Of a stretch of 64,000 nt of DNA, positions 43,482-52,165 are shown in pieces. The DNA comes from Rhodococcus sp. 4CII (lineage in GTDB: Bacteria > Actinomycetota > Actinomycetes > Mycobacteriales > Mycobacteriaceae). The notes beneath the pieces are model-generated. The model saw only the letters and a program-made list of their open reading frames with translations. It was not told the origin of the DNA and did no database searches. Within the stretch, counting starts at the first letter, position 1. Every line of letters starts with the position of its first letter. The stretch covers positions 1,860,001-1,924,000 of the forward strand of contig NZ_JACCFE010000002.1 of the NCBI RefSeq assembly GCF_014256275.1, in the 5' to 3' direction. A program made the translations under genes and the position numbers.

Positions 43482-43499
43482 TAGGGACTTTCGGCCCTA
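43482..43499. promoter_or_regulatory. DosR-like box
   Basis: TAGGGACTTTCGGCCCTA matches the mycobacterial DosR/DevR consensus (GGGACT-WW-AGTCCC with flanks) at most positions and is of the GGGACTTTCGGCCC type seen before dormancy genes. It lies 19-36 bases before the broken amidotransferase ATG (minus) and about 300 bases before the wax ester synthase gene (plus). Confidence 0.55.
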
Positions 43500-43797
43500 G
43501 GCAGGTTCGGAAACTCGAATTCCGCACTGAGTGCACAAAATTGGGATGTTCACACGGAGTTCACTTCGGCTGTACATCGCACGAATGACAGCCGTAAAAC
43601 TGGACGCTTGTCTAGTGGCATGCCTCACCCAAAACCTGTAAAAATACGACGTCACGCTTTCGTGACCAGTCCCATATCGAATAGTTATCCGGTGGTAGTC
43701 CCTGACAAACGGAACGTCACCATTTCCCGTTACCTCAGACCACAGACGAGCCTCCCCGCGATCCGGAGAGACGTCTACGGGATGGAAAGGGCCACAG
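43500..43797. promoter_or_regulatory. Upstream region of wax ester synthase gene with 16-bp palindrome
   Basis: No gene is seen here. GTCACG, four bases, CGTGAC at 43651-43666 is a perfect inverted repeat about 130 bases before the ATG. Two AGTCCC half-sites (near 43668 and 43696) recall half of a DosR box but are not paired. GGAAAGGG lies six bases before the ATG at 43798. The region is A/T-richer than its surroundings. Confidence 0.5.
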
Positions 43798-45192
43798 ATG
43801 CCGCTACCCATGTCCCCCCTCGACTCGATGTTCCTTCTCGGCGAGTCCCGCGAGCACCCGATGCACGTCGGTGGGGTGGAGATCTTCCAGCTTCCCGAAG
43901 GCGCCGATACGTACGACATGCGCGCGATGCTCGACCGCGCGCTCGCGGACGGCGACGGCATCGTCACGCCGCGGCTCGCCAAGCGCGCCCGTCGGTCCTT
44001 CTCCTCGCTCGGCCAGTGGAGTTGGGAGACCGTGGACGACATCGACCTCGGTCACCACATCCGGCACGACGCGCTCCCCGCACCCGGGGGCGAGGCCGAG
44101 TTGATGGCACTGTGCTCACGGTTGCACGGATCGCTCCTCGACCGCAGCCGCCCGCTGTGGGAGATGCACCTGATCGAGGGACTGAGCGACGGCCGGTTCG
44201 CCGTCTACACCAAGATCCACCACGCGGTCGCCGACGGCGTCACCGCCATGAAGATGCTGCGCAACGCGCTCAGCGAGAACTCGGAGGACCGGGACGTGCC
44301 GGCTCCGTGGCAGCCGCGAGGCCCACGGCAGGAGCGGACGACGTCGTCGAAGGGGTTCAGCCTGTCGGGTCTGGCCGGTTCCACCCTCCGCACGGCCCGC
44401 GACACGGTCGGTGAGGTCGCCGGACTCGTTCCCGCGCTCGCCGGGACGGTGACCCGCGCCTTCCGCGACCAGGGTGGCCCGCTCGCCCTGTCCGCACCCA
44501 AGACCCCGTTCAACGTGCCGATCACCGGCGCCCGCCAGTTCGCGGCGCAGTCGTGGCCGCTCGAGCGTCTCCGGCTCGTCGCCAAGTTGTCCGACAGCAC
44601 CATCAACGACGTCGTGCTCGCGATGTCCTCGGGAGCGCTCCGCAGCTACCTCGAGGATCAGAACGCCCTTCCCTCCGACCCCCTGATCGCGATGGTGCCG
44701 GTGTCGCTCAAGAGTCAGCGCGAGGCCGCGACCGGCAACAACATCGGCGTGCTGATGTGCAACCTCGGCACCCACTTGCGCGAACCGGCGGATCGCCTCG
44801 ACACCATCCGGACGTCGATGCGTGAGGGCAAGGAGGCGTACGGCTCGATGACGGCCACGCAGATCCTCGCGATGAGCGCTCTCGGGGCGGCACCGATCGG
44901 CGCGAGCATGCTGTTCGGCCACAACTCGCGGGTGCGCCCGCCGTTCAACCTCATCATCTCGAACGTCCCGGGCCCCACCTCACCGCTGTACTGGAACGGC
45001 GCGCGGCTCGACGCCATCTATCCGCTGTCGGTGCCCGTCGACGGCCAGGGCCTCAACATCACGTGCACCAGTAACGACGACATCATCTCGTTCGGGGTCA
45101 CCGGCTGCCGCAGCGCGGTGCCCGACCTGAAGTCGATCCCGGCCCGGCTCGGACACGAACTGCGGGCGCTGGAGCGGGCGGTCGGAATCTGA
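43798..45192 (+). CDS. Wax ester synthase/diacylglycerol acyltransferase (WS/DGAT)
   Basis: A 464-residue acyltransferase that joins acyl-CoA to diacylglycerol or fatty alcohol, making storage triacylglycerol or wax. The catalytic HHAVADG is at residues 141-147. Other family marks: PLSPLD-like N-terminus (LPMSPLDSMFLL), RSRPLWEMHLIEGL, STINDVVLAMSSGALR, VPVSLKSQ, and NLIISNVPGPTSPLYWNGA. Length fits the family. It acts at the cytoplasmic membrane and lipid-body surface. Rhodococcus genomes carry many paralogues, so the specific atf name cannot be assigned. It is monocistronic; the DosR-like box upstream is suggestive because M. tuberculosis tgs1 belongs to the DosR regulon. Confidence 0.93.
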   Translation: MPLPMSPLDSMFLLGESREHPMHVGGVEIFQLPEGADTYDMRAMLDRALADGDGIVTPRLAKRARRSFSSLGQWSWETVDDIDLGHHIRHDALPAPGGEAELMALCSRLHGSLLDRSRPLWEMHLIEGLSDGRFAVYTKIHHAVADGVTAMKMLRNALSENSEDRDVPAPWQPRGPRQERTTSSKGFSLSGLAGSTLRTARDTVGEVAGLVPALAGTVTRAFRDQGGPLALSAPKTPFNVPITGARQFAAQSWPLERLRLVAKLSDSTINDVVLAMSSGALRSYLEDQNALPSDPLIAMVPVSLKSQREAATGNNIGVLMCNLGTHLREPADRLDTIRTSMREGKEAYGSMTATQILAMSALGAAPIGASMLFGHNSRVRPPFNLIISNVPGPTSPLYWNGARLDAIYPLSVPVDGQGLNITCTSNDDIISFGVTGCRSAVPDLKSIPARLGHELRALERAVGI

Positions 45193-45194
45193 CG

Positions 45195-45491
45195 TCAGGG
45201 GGTCTTACGGTCGCTGTGCCCGAGGTCGCGGTTGGGCGCGACGCGGTCGCGCACCAGTTGCTTGAGCACGGTGATGTCGGGGAAGCCGCCCTGCTCCTTG
45301 CGGTCCCAGATCAGCTCGTCGTCCACGGTGATCCGGAAGATGCCTCCGGTGCCGGGGACGAGCGCGACCTCGCCGAGTTCCTGCCCGAACGTGCCGAGTA
45401 GTTCCTGCGCCATCCACGCCGCGCGCAACAACCATTGGCACTGAGTGCAGTAGGTGATCGCGACCCGACCGTTGGCGCTGCTCGTCGTCAT
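45195..45491 (-). CDS. Rdx/SelW-family redox protein
   Basis: A 98-residue thioredoxin-like protein. The redox motif is C-T-Q-C at residues 15-18 after a first strand (VAITYCTQCQW). LVPGTGGIFRITVDDELIWDRKEQGGFPD is the SelT/SelW/SelH fold signature, with G-F-P-[DE] diagnostic. The first Cys replaces selenocysteine of animal SelW. It likely takes part in cytosolic thiol redox exchange; the partner is unknown. It converges with WS/DGAT two bases away. Confidence 0.88.
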   Translation of the reverse strand: MTTSSANGRVAITYCTQCQWLLRAAWMAQELLGTFGQELGEVALVPGTGGIFRITVDDELIWDRKEQGGFPDITVLKQLVRDRVAPNRDLGHSDRKTP

Positions 45492-45629
45492 CGTGCCAGG
45501 TTAACCGAACGCGCTCCGCCGCTTGCTGTTCGAGTTGCACGCGCGACACCTGTTCGTCATGCGGACGTCAGGATCCTGGTGCAGACTGTCGATCGCCATG
45601 CTGTGCCCCCTCGAGGAAAGGAAGCCGCC

Positions 45630-45755
45630 ATGTCCACCGCGCTCGAAGAATCGCGTCGCCACGCCATCGAACTGACCAACGAGAAGATCCAGGCCGTCAA
45701 GGACTTCTTCACCAACATCTTCCGCCTCGACACCACGCACCGGACCGAGGCCTGA
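45630..45755 (+). CDS. 41-residue small protein
   Basis: A short ORF with a strong AGGAAAGGAAG ribosome binding site, an ATG, and a hairpin terminator directly after the stop. The peptide is a charged amphipathic helix: EESRRHAIELTNEKIQAV then KDFFTNIFRLD. It has no Cys, signal peptide or membrane helix. It stands alone, divergent from the Rdx gene. The combination of signals suggests a real, well-translated small protein; the family is unknown to me. Confidence 0.6.
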   Translation: MSTALEESRRHAIELTNEKIQAVKDFFTNIFRLDTTHRTEA

Positions 45756-45761
45756 GCCATC

Positions 45762-45790
45762 GGGGAGGCCTTCTGCTCGAAGGCCTCCCC
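45762..45790. terminator. Bidirectional hairpin terminator
   Basis: GGGGAGGCCTTC, five bases, GAAGGCCTCCCC: a perfect 12-bp stem between the small ORF stop at 45755 and the converging hydrolase stop at 45796. There is no T-run, as is usual in actinobacteria. Confidence 0.85.
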
Positions 45791-45795
45791 CGGGT

Positions 45796-46569
45796 TCAGC
45801 GGAGGGCACCGAAGAAGTCCACGACTTCCGCGGTCCGGAAATGGTCTTCGGAGACGTGTGCGCCGCTCACCTCGACGAGCTCGACGGAGACCGAGTCGCG
45901 GCGCAGCCTCTCGACCCACGGTCCCGTGACACCGGCGATGTTCGCCACCTCGTCCTCCCGCGACGCGTACACCCGAATCGGCACCCCGGCATAGTCTCCC
46001 GGGTGATGACGTACGGCGTCCCAGCCCGCGGTCCTCGGTTCGAGGTCGTGACCGTCGGCCGCCAGCCCGAACGCGTCCCGCACGGTGTCGCGTCCGTGTT
46101 CGCCCCGCTCCCACACCGTGCGCAACGACAGCGACGGGGCGACGAGCACCACTCCGTCCCACGCGACCTCCCGTAGACGCACGGCGTTGGCGGCGGCGTT
46201 GCCGCCCATCGATTCTCCGATCAGGAATCGGCGCGTCACCGGCCACCCGTGCGAGACCCACCGGTCCAACGCGACGACGTCGTCCTGCGCGCGCCGGTTT
46301 CCCCACAGGTCGCCGTGCAGGTAGGGCGCGGCGACGACGTAGCCGGCGTCGATCAGTCCGTCCCGCAGACCGAACCGGTCGTCGATCGACCGCTCGTCAC
46401 CCGTGCGGCCGTGCAGGTAGTACACGACAGCCGACGGCGGCGCCCCGCGCGGCACCGCCACCAGGGCCGGGTCGCCCGTGTGAGGGACCGTCACCGCGTA
46501 TTCGTCGTACCGCGTGAGCTGCGCCGTGCGGCGCACCGGCGGGTCGCCGGGTTCGTCACGAACGGTCAC
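45796..46569 (-). CDS. Alpha/beta hydrolase
   Basis: A 257-residue cytosolic serine hydrolase. YYLHGRTGDERS forms the oxyanion-hole region, GESMGG at 118-123 the nucleophile elbow (Ser120), YASREDEVANI holds the likely acid, and EVSGAHVSEDHF the catalytic His. The spread resembles small esterases of the DLH/peptidase S9-like type. The substrate is unknown. GTG 46569 is the only good start. It is divergent from the peptide ABC operon with ~108 bases between. Confidence 0.85.
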   Translation of the reverse strand: MTVRDEPGDPPVRRTAQLTRYDEYAVTVPHTGDPALVAVPRGAPPSAVVYYLHGRTGDERSIDDRFGLRDGLIDAGYVVAAPYLHGDLWGNRRAQDDVVALDRWVSHGWPVTRRFLIGESMGGNAAANAVRLREVAWDGVVLVAPSLSLRTVWERGEHGRDTVRDAFGLAADGHDLEPRTAGWDAVRHHPGDYAGVPIRVYASREDEVANIAGVTGPWVERLRRDSVSVELVEVSGAHVSEDHFRTAEVVDFFGALR

Positions 46570-46677
46570 TCCGCCACGCTAACAAGCGGGCCCGGCACCG
46601 GTTTCGCCGAGTCGAGCAGAACCCCGCGGGCACGCTCATATACTTCGTAGCGTGAGCCCTACCTGCGAGGGGTATCG

Positions 46678-47655
46678 ATGGTCGGCTTCCTGCTACGACG
46701 AGCGCTCAACTACCTTGTGCTGTTGCTGCTGGCCTCCTTCCTGACGTTCAGCCTCGCCTCACTCACGTTCCGTCCGCTCGACAGCCTGGAGCAGCGCAAC
46801 CCCCGGCCCCCGCAGTCGGTGATCGACGCGAAGGCCGACGAACTGAATCTGGACGAGCCGATTCCGGTGCGATACGCGAGTTGGCTCCGCGGCGTCGTCC
46901 ACGGCGATTTCGGCACCACCATCACCGGACAGCCGGTGTCGGACGAACTGGGGCGCCGGATCCTGGTGAGCCTGCGGCTTCTGATCCTCGGTTCCGTGAT
47001 CGGCGCCGTGCTGGGGGTGCTGATCGGCGCCGCCGGCGCGATCCGGCAGTACAAGTTCAGCGACTACTTCAGTACCGTCGTGTCGCTGCTGATTCTCAGT
47101 GCGCCCGTCTTCCTCGTCGCCACCCTCCTGAAATACGGTGCTCTGCAGATCAACTCGGCTGCCGGTAGTCAGATCTTCCTGTATACCGGTGAATCGTCGG
47201 CCAGCACGATCACCGGCTTCTGGCCGCAACTGGTCGACCGGCTACAGCATCTGGTGCTGCCGACCATCGCGCTGGCGTTGGGCAGCATCGCCGGTTACAG
47301 CCGGTATCAACGCAACGCGATGCTCGACGTTCTGGGAAGCGACTTCATCCGGACCGCGCGGGCGAAGGGTCTGACCAGGCGGACGGCGCTGCTCAAGCAC
47401 GGGCTGCGGACGGCGCTGATCCCGATGGCGACGCTGTTCGCCTACGGTTTCGGCGCACTGGTCGTCGGTGCCACGTTCACCGAGAAGATCTTCGGCTGGC
47501 ATGGGATCGGCGAGTGGATCGTGATCGGCATCGACACCCAGGACACCAACATCGTCGTCGCGATCACCTCGTTCACCGGTCTGATCGTGCTGTTGTCGGG
47601 ACTGCTGTCGGACGTGGTGTATGCGGCCCTCGACCCGCGGGTGCGTGTCGGATGA
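46678..47655 (+). CDS. Peptide ABC transporter permease (DppB/OppB type)
   Basis: A 325-residue permease with six membrane helices. The N-terminus (FLLRRALNYLVLLLLASFLTFSL) and the DEPIPVRYASWLRGVVHGDFG segment are typical of DppB. The EAA-like loop reads DFIRTARAKGLTRRTALLKHGLRTALIP, which docks on the ATPase. GAGGGG lies before the ATG, and TATACT at 46639-46644 may be the -10 box. It forms the transmembrane channel with the next gene, overlapping it by ATGA. The operon's binding protein is the last gene of the set. Confidence 0.93.
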   Translation: MVGFLLRRALNYLVLLLLASFLTFSLASLTFRPLDSLEQRNPRPPQSVIDAKADELNLDEPIPVRYASWLRGVVHGDFGTTITGQPVSDELGRRILVSLRLLILGSVIGAVLGVLIGAAGAIRQYKFSDYFSTVVSLLILSAPVFLVATLLKYGALQINSAAGSQIFLYTGESSASTITGFWPQLVDRLQHLVLPTIALALGSIAGYSRYQRNAMLDVLGSDFIRTARAKGLTRRTALLKHGLRTALIPMATLFAYGFGALVVGATFTEKIFGWHGIGEWIVIGIDTQDTNIVVAITSFTGLIVLLSGLLSDVVYAALDPRVRVG

Positions 47656-48572
47656 CCGAGATCCAGATCGCGTCCACCGATGCGGCGGTGTCGGCCGTCG
47701 GTCGCCGGACCCTGCTGTGGCGGCGGTTCCTCCGCAACAAGCCCGCCATCGCCGGCGCCTGCGTGTTGCTGCTGCTGTTCGTGGGTAGTTTCGTCGGGCC
47801 GTATCTGCTGCCCTACGACTATCAGCAACTCGACTACACCGCGCTGCTGCAGCCGCCGAGTGCGCAGCATCCGTTCGGCACCAACCAGATCGGTCAGGAC
47901 GTTCTCGCGCAGACGCTGCGGGGCCTGCAGAAGTCGCTGATCATCGGGGTCTGCGTCGCGATCTTCTCCACCGCGATCGCGGCGCTCGTCGGTGCGCTGG
48001 CGGGGTACGTCGGGGGCTGGCCGGATCGGGTGATCATGTGGCTGGTCGATCTGCTGCTCGTCGTCCCCAGCTTCATCATCATCGCGGTGTTCACGCCCCG
48101 GCTGAAGGCCGCGAGTTCGATCGTCCTGCTGATCCTGCTGCTCGCGGTGTTCGGATGGATGATCACAGCCCGGATGGTGCGGGGGATGACGCTGAGCCTG
48201 CGTGAGCGGGAATTCGTCCAGGCGGCCCGCTACATGGGGGCACCGACACACAAGATCATCACCAGCCACATCGTCCCGAACATCGCGTCCATTCTGATCA
48301 TCGACGCGACGCTGAACGTCGGTGCCGCGATCCTCGCCGAGACGGGCCTGAGCTTCCTCGGATTCGGCGTCCAGAAACCCGACATCTCCCTCGGCTCCCT
48401 CATCGCCGACGGCACCGAATCCGCCCTCACCTACCCGTGGCTGTTCCTGTTCGCGGGCGGACTGCTGGTGCTCACCGTGCTGTCCGCGAACCTGGTGGGC
48501 GACGGTCTGCGCGACGCCGTCGACCCCACGTCGAAGCGCGCCCGCTCCCGCAGGAAGAAGGCGAAGCGGTGA
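47652..48572 (+). CDS. Peptide ABC transporter permease (DppC/OppC type)
   Basis: A 306-residue permease, partner of the previous one. It has the DppC-type N-terminal extension (RRTLLWRRFLRNKPAIAGAC), QHPFGTNQIGQDVLAQTLRG, six helices, and the EAA loop REREFVQAARYMGAPTHKIITSHIVPN. LAETGLSFLGFGVQKP is the family's C-terminal mark. A basic tail (SKRARSRRKKAKR) ends it. The start overlaps the DppB-like stop, and its own stop overlaps the ATPase start as GTGA, so all three are co-translated. Confidence 0.93.
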   Translation: MTEIQIASTDAAVSAVGRRTLLWRRFLRNKPAIAGACVLLLLFVGSFVGPYLLPYDYQQLDYTALLQPPSAQHPFGTNQIGQDVLAQTLRGLQKSLIIGVCVAIFSTAIAALVGALAGYVGGWPDRVIMWLVDLLLVVPSFIIIAVFTPRLKAASSIVLLILLLAVFGWMITARMVRGMTLSLREREFVQAARYMGAPTHKIITSHIVPNIASILIIDATLNVGAAILAETGLSFLGFGVQKPDISLGSLIADGTESALTYPWLFLFAGGLLVLTVLSANLVGDGLRDAVDPTSKRARSRRKKAKR

Positions 48573-50425
48573 CGGGGGAACCGCTGCTCGAGATCGAGGA
48601 CCTGCGGGTCAGCTTTCCCAGCGAGGAAGGCCGGATCGACGCGGTGCGCGGCGTCAGCTACGGCGTCTCCGACGGCGAGGTGCTCGCCATCGCCGGCGAA
48701 TCGGGCTCGGGGAAATCGGTGGCGTCGCTGGCCGTGATGGGTCTGCTGCCCGAGCATGCGCGGGTCACCGGGTCCATCCGATTGCAGGGCCGCGAATTGC
48801 TGGGGTTGGGCGACCGGGAGCTGTCGGCGCTGCGCGGCAAGACGGTGAGCATGGTGTTTCAGGACCCGCTGTCCGCGCTGACGCCGGTGCACCGGGTGGG
48901 CGACCAGATCGCGGAGGCACTGCTCGTGCACGGCCGGGCGAGCAACAAGAAGGACGCGGCGCAGCGGGCGGTGGACCTGCTGGACCTCGTCGGGATACCC
49001 GATCCTGCGGCGCGCGCCAAGGCCTTTCCGCACGAGTTCTCCGGCGGCATGCGCCAGCGCGTGGTGATCGCCATCGCCATCGCCAACGACCCCGCGCTGA
49101 TCATCTGCGACGAACCGACCACCGCACTGGACGTGACGGTGCAGGCGCAGATCCTGAACCTGTTGCGCAAAGCCCGCGACCTCACCGGCGCCGGCGTCGT
49201 GATGATCACCCACGACATGGGCATCGCCGCGACGCTCGCCGACCGCGTGGTGGTGATGTACGCGGGCCGGGTGGTGGAGTCCGCCCCGGTGCGGGACCTG
49301 TTCGCCGAACCCCGAATGCCCTACACCGCCGGGCTGCTCGTGTCGGTGCCCCGGATGGACGCGCCGATCCGGAGCCGCCTGGTCCCGATCGCCGGCGCAC
49401 CGCCTGCGCTGCATGCGCTGCCACCGGGCTGCACGTTCGCGCCGCGCTGCCCCCTGGTCGTGGACGCCTGCCGGCTCGCCGAGCCCGATCTCGTCGCGAC
49501 CGGGCCGGGCCATCGGGCGGCCTGCATCCGCGTCGACGAGGTGGCCACCGCCGACCTGTTCACCGCCTACCGCCGGAGCCAGCCCGACCCCGCCGCCGCA
49601 GGCCACCCGACGCCCGAGCACCGGGTGGTGCTGCGGGTGACGGACCTCGTCAAGACGTACCCGATCACCCGGGGTCTGGTGTTCCGCCGCACCCGAGGCG
49701 AGATCCGGGCGGTCGACGGCATCAGCTTCGACATCCGCGGCGGCCGCACGCTGGCGTTGGTCGGCGAATCCGGCTCCGGCAAATCGACCACGCTCACGCA
49801 GATCCTCGAACTGGCCGCACCGGAATCCGGTTCGATCGAGGTACTCGGTGCCGATGTCGCGGCGCTGAGCAAGCACCGGAAACGCGAGCTCCGCCGTAAG
49901 ATGGCCATCGTCTTCCAGGATCCGACGGCGTCGCTGGACCCTCGGCTGCCGGTGTTCGACGTGCTCGCCGAACCGCTGCGGCTGGACGGGCGCGGACGCG
50001 ACGAGATCGGGCGCCGGGTGCCGCAGTTACTCGACCTGGTCGGGTTGCGACGCGAGCACGCCGACCGGTATCCGGCCGATTTCTCGGGCGGTCAGAAGCA
50101 GCGGATCAGCATCGCGCGCGCACTCGCCCTCGATCCGGAACTGCTGATCCTCGACGAGCCGGTCTCGTCCCTGGACGTCTCGATCCAGGCCGGTGTGCTC
50201 AACCTCCTGCGCGACCTCCAGGAGCAGCGGGGCATGTCATACCTGTTTGTCTCCCACGACCTGTCGGTGGTCCGCAACATCGCCCACGACGTCGCGGTGA
50301 TGTTCCAGGGCAGGATCGTCGAGTCTGGGCCTGCGGAGGCGATCTTCGCGGATCCGCAGCACGAGTACACCCGGGCACTGCTCGAGGCAATTCCCGTTCC
50401 GGATCCGACGTTTTTGGCACACTAG
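48569..50425 (+). CDS. Fused peptide ABC transporter ATPase (DppD-DppF)
   Basis: A 618-residue protein with two complete ATPase domains. Domain 1: Walker A GESGSGKS near 45, signature FSGGMRQR, Walker B LIICDEPTTALD, switch THD, then the oligopeptide-transporter C-terminal motif with Cys (GCTFAPRCPLVVDAC), which may bind an iron-sulphur cluster. Domain 2: GESGSGKST near 430, FSGGQKQR, LLILDEPVSSLD, SHD. Fusion of the usual two proteins into one chain is frequent in actinobacteria. It powers import through the two permeases. GTG 48569 overlaps the DppC stop. A 17-bp duplication straddles its stop codon. Confidence 0.93.
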   Translation: MTGEPLLEIEDLRVSFPSEEGRIDAVRGVSYGVSDGEVLAIAGESGSGKSVASLAVMGLLPEHARVTGSIRLQGRELLGLGDRELSALRGKTVSMVFQDPLSALTPVHRVGDQIAEALLVHGRASNKKDAAQRAVDLLDLVGIPDPAARAKAFPHEFSGGMRQRVVIAIAIANDPALIICDEPTTALDVTVQAQILNLLRKARDLTGAGVVMITHDMGIAATLADRVVVMYAGRVVESAPVRDLFAEPRMPYTAGLLVSVPRMDAPIRSRLVPIAGAPPALHALPPGCTFAPRCPLVVDACRLAEPDLVATGPGHRAACIRVDEVATADLFTAYRRSQPDPAAAGHPTPEHRVVLRVTDLVKTYPITRGLVFRRTRGEIRAVDGISFDIRGGRTLALVGESGSGKSTTLTQILELAAPESGSIEVLGADVAALSKHRKRELRRKMAIVFQDPTASLDPRLPVFDVLAEPLRLDGRGRDEIGRRVPQLLDLVGLRREHADRYPADFSGGQKQRISIARALALDPELLILDEPVSSLDVSIQAGVLNLLRDLQEQRGMSYLFVSHDLSVVRNIAHDVAVMFQGRIVESGPAEAIFADPQHEYTRALLEAIPVPDPTFLAH

Positions 50426-50444
50426 GGTTTTTGGCACACTAGGG
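50411..50444. repeat. 17-bp tandem duplication at the ATPase stop codon
   Basis: Two exact copies of TTTTTGGCACACTAGGG (50411-50427, 50428-50444). The first copy carries the TAG stop of the ATPase gene; the second lies in the 47-base gap before the binding-protein gene. It looks like a recent slippage or recombination event. Confidence 0.85.
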
Positions 50445-50472
50445 TCAGCGAACGTCGAGGAGGGCCATTGCC

Positions 50473-52161
50473 ATGAGGATTCGTTCGGTGCGCACCCGCC
50501 TCGCGGTTTCGGTCCTGGCCGTCGGCCTGATTCTCAGTGGCTGCGGAAGTTCGGACAACGGTGGTGTCGATGCCGGATCCGGGGCGATCGGCAGCACCAA
50601 CGACATCAATCCGCACGATCCGAGCGAGATACGCGACGGCGGTAATCTGCGGTTGGCGTTGTCGTCGTTCCCCGCGAACTTCAACGCCCTGTCCAACGAC
50701 GGCAACGATTCCGAGATCGCCGGCCTCCTGAAGCCGATGATGCCGCGGGCGTTCAGCACCGACGCGGCCGGAGCCCTGTCGGTGAACCACGACTACTTCA
50801 CCGACGTCGCACTCACCGGCACCGACCCCCAGCAGGTCACGTACACGATCAACCCGAAGGCGGTGTGGTCGGACGGCTCCCCGATCACGTGGGTGGACAT
50901 CCAGTCTCAGGCCGCGGCGCTGAACGGAACGAACAAGGAATTTCTGATCGCGAACACGTCCGGGTTCGAGCGGGTCGATCGGGTCGAGCGCGGCGTCGAC
51001 GACCGGCAGGCGGTGATCACGTTCGCCGAGCCGTACGCCGAATGGCGGGGCCAGTTCGCGGGCAATTCGATGCTCTACCCGAAGTCGGTGACCGCAACCC
51101 CCGAGGCGTTCAATGTGAGTCTGCGCGACGAAATCCCCCTGACCTCGGGCCCGTTCCGCATCGAGTCGACCGACAAGGCGCAGAATCGGATCACGTTGGG
51201 CCGCAATCCCGCGTGGTGGGGTGACACACCCAAACTCGACACCATCACCTACAGCGTGCTCGACGACTCGGCCCGCATTCCGGCGTTGCAGAACAACGAG
51301 ATCGACGCGTCGGGACTGGCCACGATCGACGAGGTGAAGACGGCGCAGGGCTCGGCAGGCATCGCGATCCGCCGGGCACCCGGAAACCAGTTCTCGCACA
51401 TCACGTTCAACGGAGCTGAGGGCTCCATCCTCGCCGATCCGGAATTGCGGGTGGCAGTCTCGAAGGGCATCGACCGGCAGGGTATCGCGACCGCGATCCA
51501 GAACGGCCTGGTCGACGATCCCCAGCCGCTGAACAATCACGTGTATCTCGACGGTCAGCAGGGCTATCAGGACAACAGCGAATCGGTCGCCTACGACCCC
51601 GAGGAGGCCGCGCGGCGGCTCGACGAACTCGGGTGGACGCTCAACGGCGATTTCCGCGAGAAGGACGGGCGCAGGCTCGAGATCCGCGACGTGATGTACC
51701 AGTCGACCACTTGGGTCCAGATTGCGCAGATCGTGCAGCAGAACCTCGCACAGATCGGCGTGAAGCTGAACATCGACACCCGCGGCGGCAACGGATTCTT
51801 CACCGACGTCATCCAGCCCGGCGACTTCGACATCGCCCAATTCTCCTGGGTGGGTGATCCGTTCCCGCTCAGCGGCCTGCCCCAGATCTACGCGTACAAC
51901 CCGGACGATCTGCAGGGCAACTACGGCCGGATCGGGTCGCCCGAGTTGAACGCGCTGATCGAGCGGACCATCTCGGAACTCGATCCGCAGAAGGCGATCG
52001 AACTGGCCAACGAGGTGGACACCGCGGTGTTCGAGGAGGGATTCTCGCTGCCGCTCGTGCAGGCACCGGGCAATGTCGCGGTGCGCGACAACCTGGCGAA
52101 CTTCGGTGCGCCCGGTCTCGCGTCGTACGACTACACCACGATCGGGTTCCTGAATCAGTAA
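50473..52161 (+). CDS. Peptide-binding lipoprotein of ABC transporter (SBP family 5)
   Basis: A 562-residue extracytoplasmic solute-binding protein. The signal and lipobox are LAVGLILSGCG (L-S-G-C, Cys near 24). The mature protein shows the family 5 pattern: GGNLRLALSSFPANFNALS, VWSDGSPITWVDIQ, TSGPFRIESTDKAQNRITLGRNPAWWGDTP, ELRVAVSKGIDRQGIA, and a Trp-rich C-terminal lobe. It captures peptides or similar ligands outside the membrane for the permeases upstream. GAGGAGGG precedes the ATG. Ligand class beyond peptide-like is not determinable. Confidence 0.92.
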   Translation: MRIRSVRTRLAVSVLAVGLILSGCGSSDNGGVDAGSGAIGSTNDINPHDPSEIRDGGNLRLALSSFPANFNALSNDGNDSEIAGLLKPMMPRAFSTDAAGALSVNHDYFTDVALTGTDPQQVTYTINPKAVWSDGSPITWVDIQSQAAALNGTNKEFLIANTSGFERVDRVERGVDDRQAVITFAEPYAEWRGQFAGNSMLYPKSVTATPEAFNVSLRDEIPLTSGPFRIESTDKAQNRITLGRNPAWWGDTPKLDTITYSVLDDSARIPALQNNEIDASGLATIDEVKTAQGSAGIAIRRAPGNQFSHITFNGAEGSILADPELRVAVSKGIDRQGIATAIQNGLVDDPQPLNNHVYLDGQQGYQDNSESVAYDPEEAARRLDELGWTLNGDFREKDGRRLEIRDVMYQSTTWVQIAQIVQQNLAQIGVKLNIDTRGGNGFFTDVIQPGDFDIAQFSWVGDPFPLSGLPQIYAYNPDDLQGNYGRIGSPELNALIERTISELDPQKAIELANEVDTAVFEEGFSLPLVQAPGNVAVRDNLANFGAPGLASYDYTTIGFLNQ

Positions 52162-52165
52162 TCCC

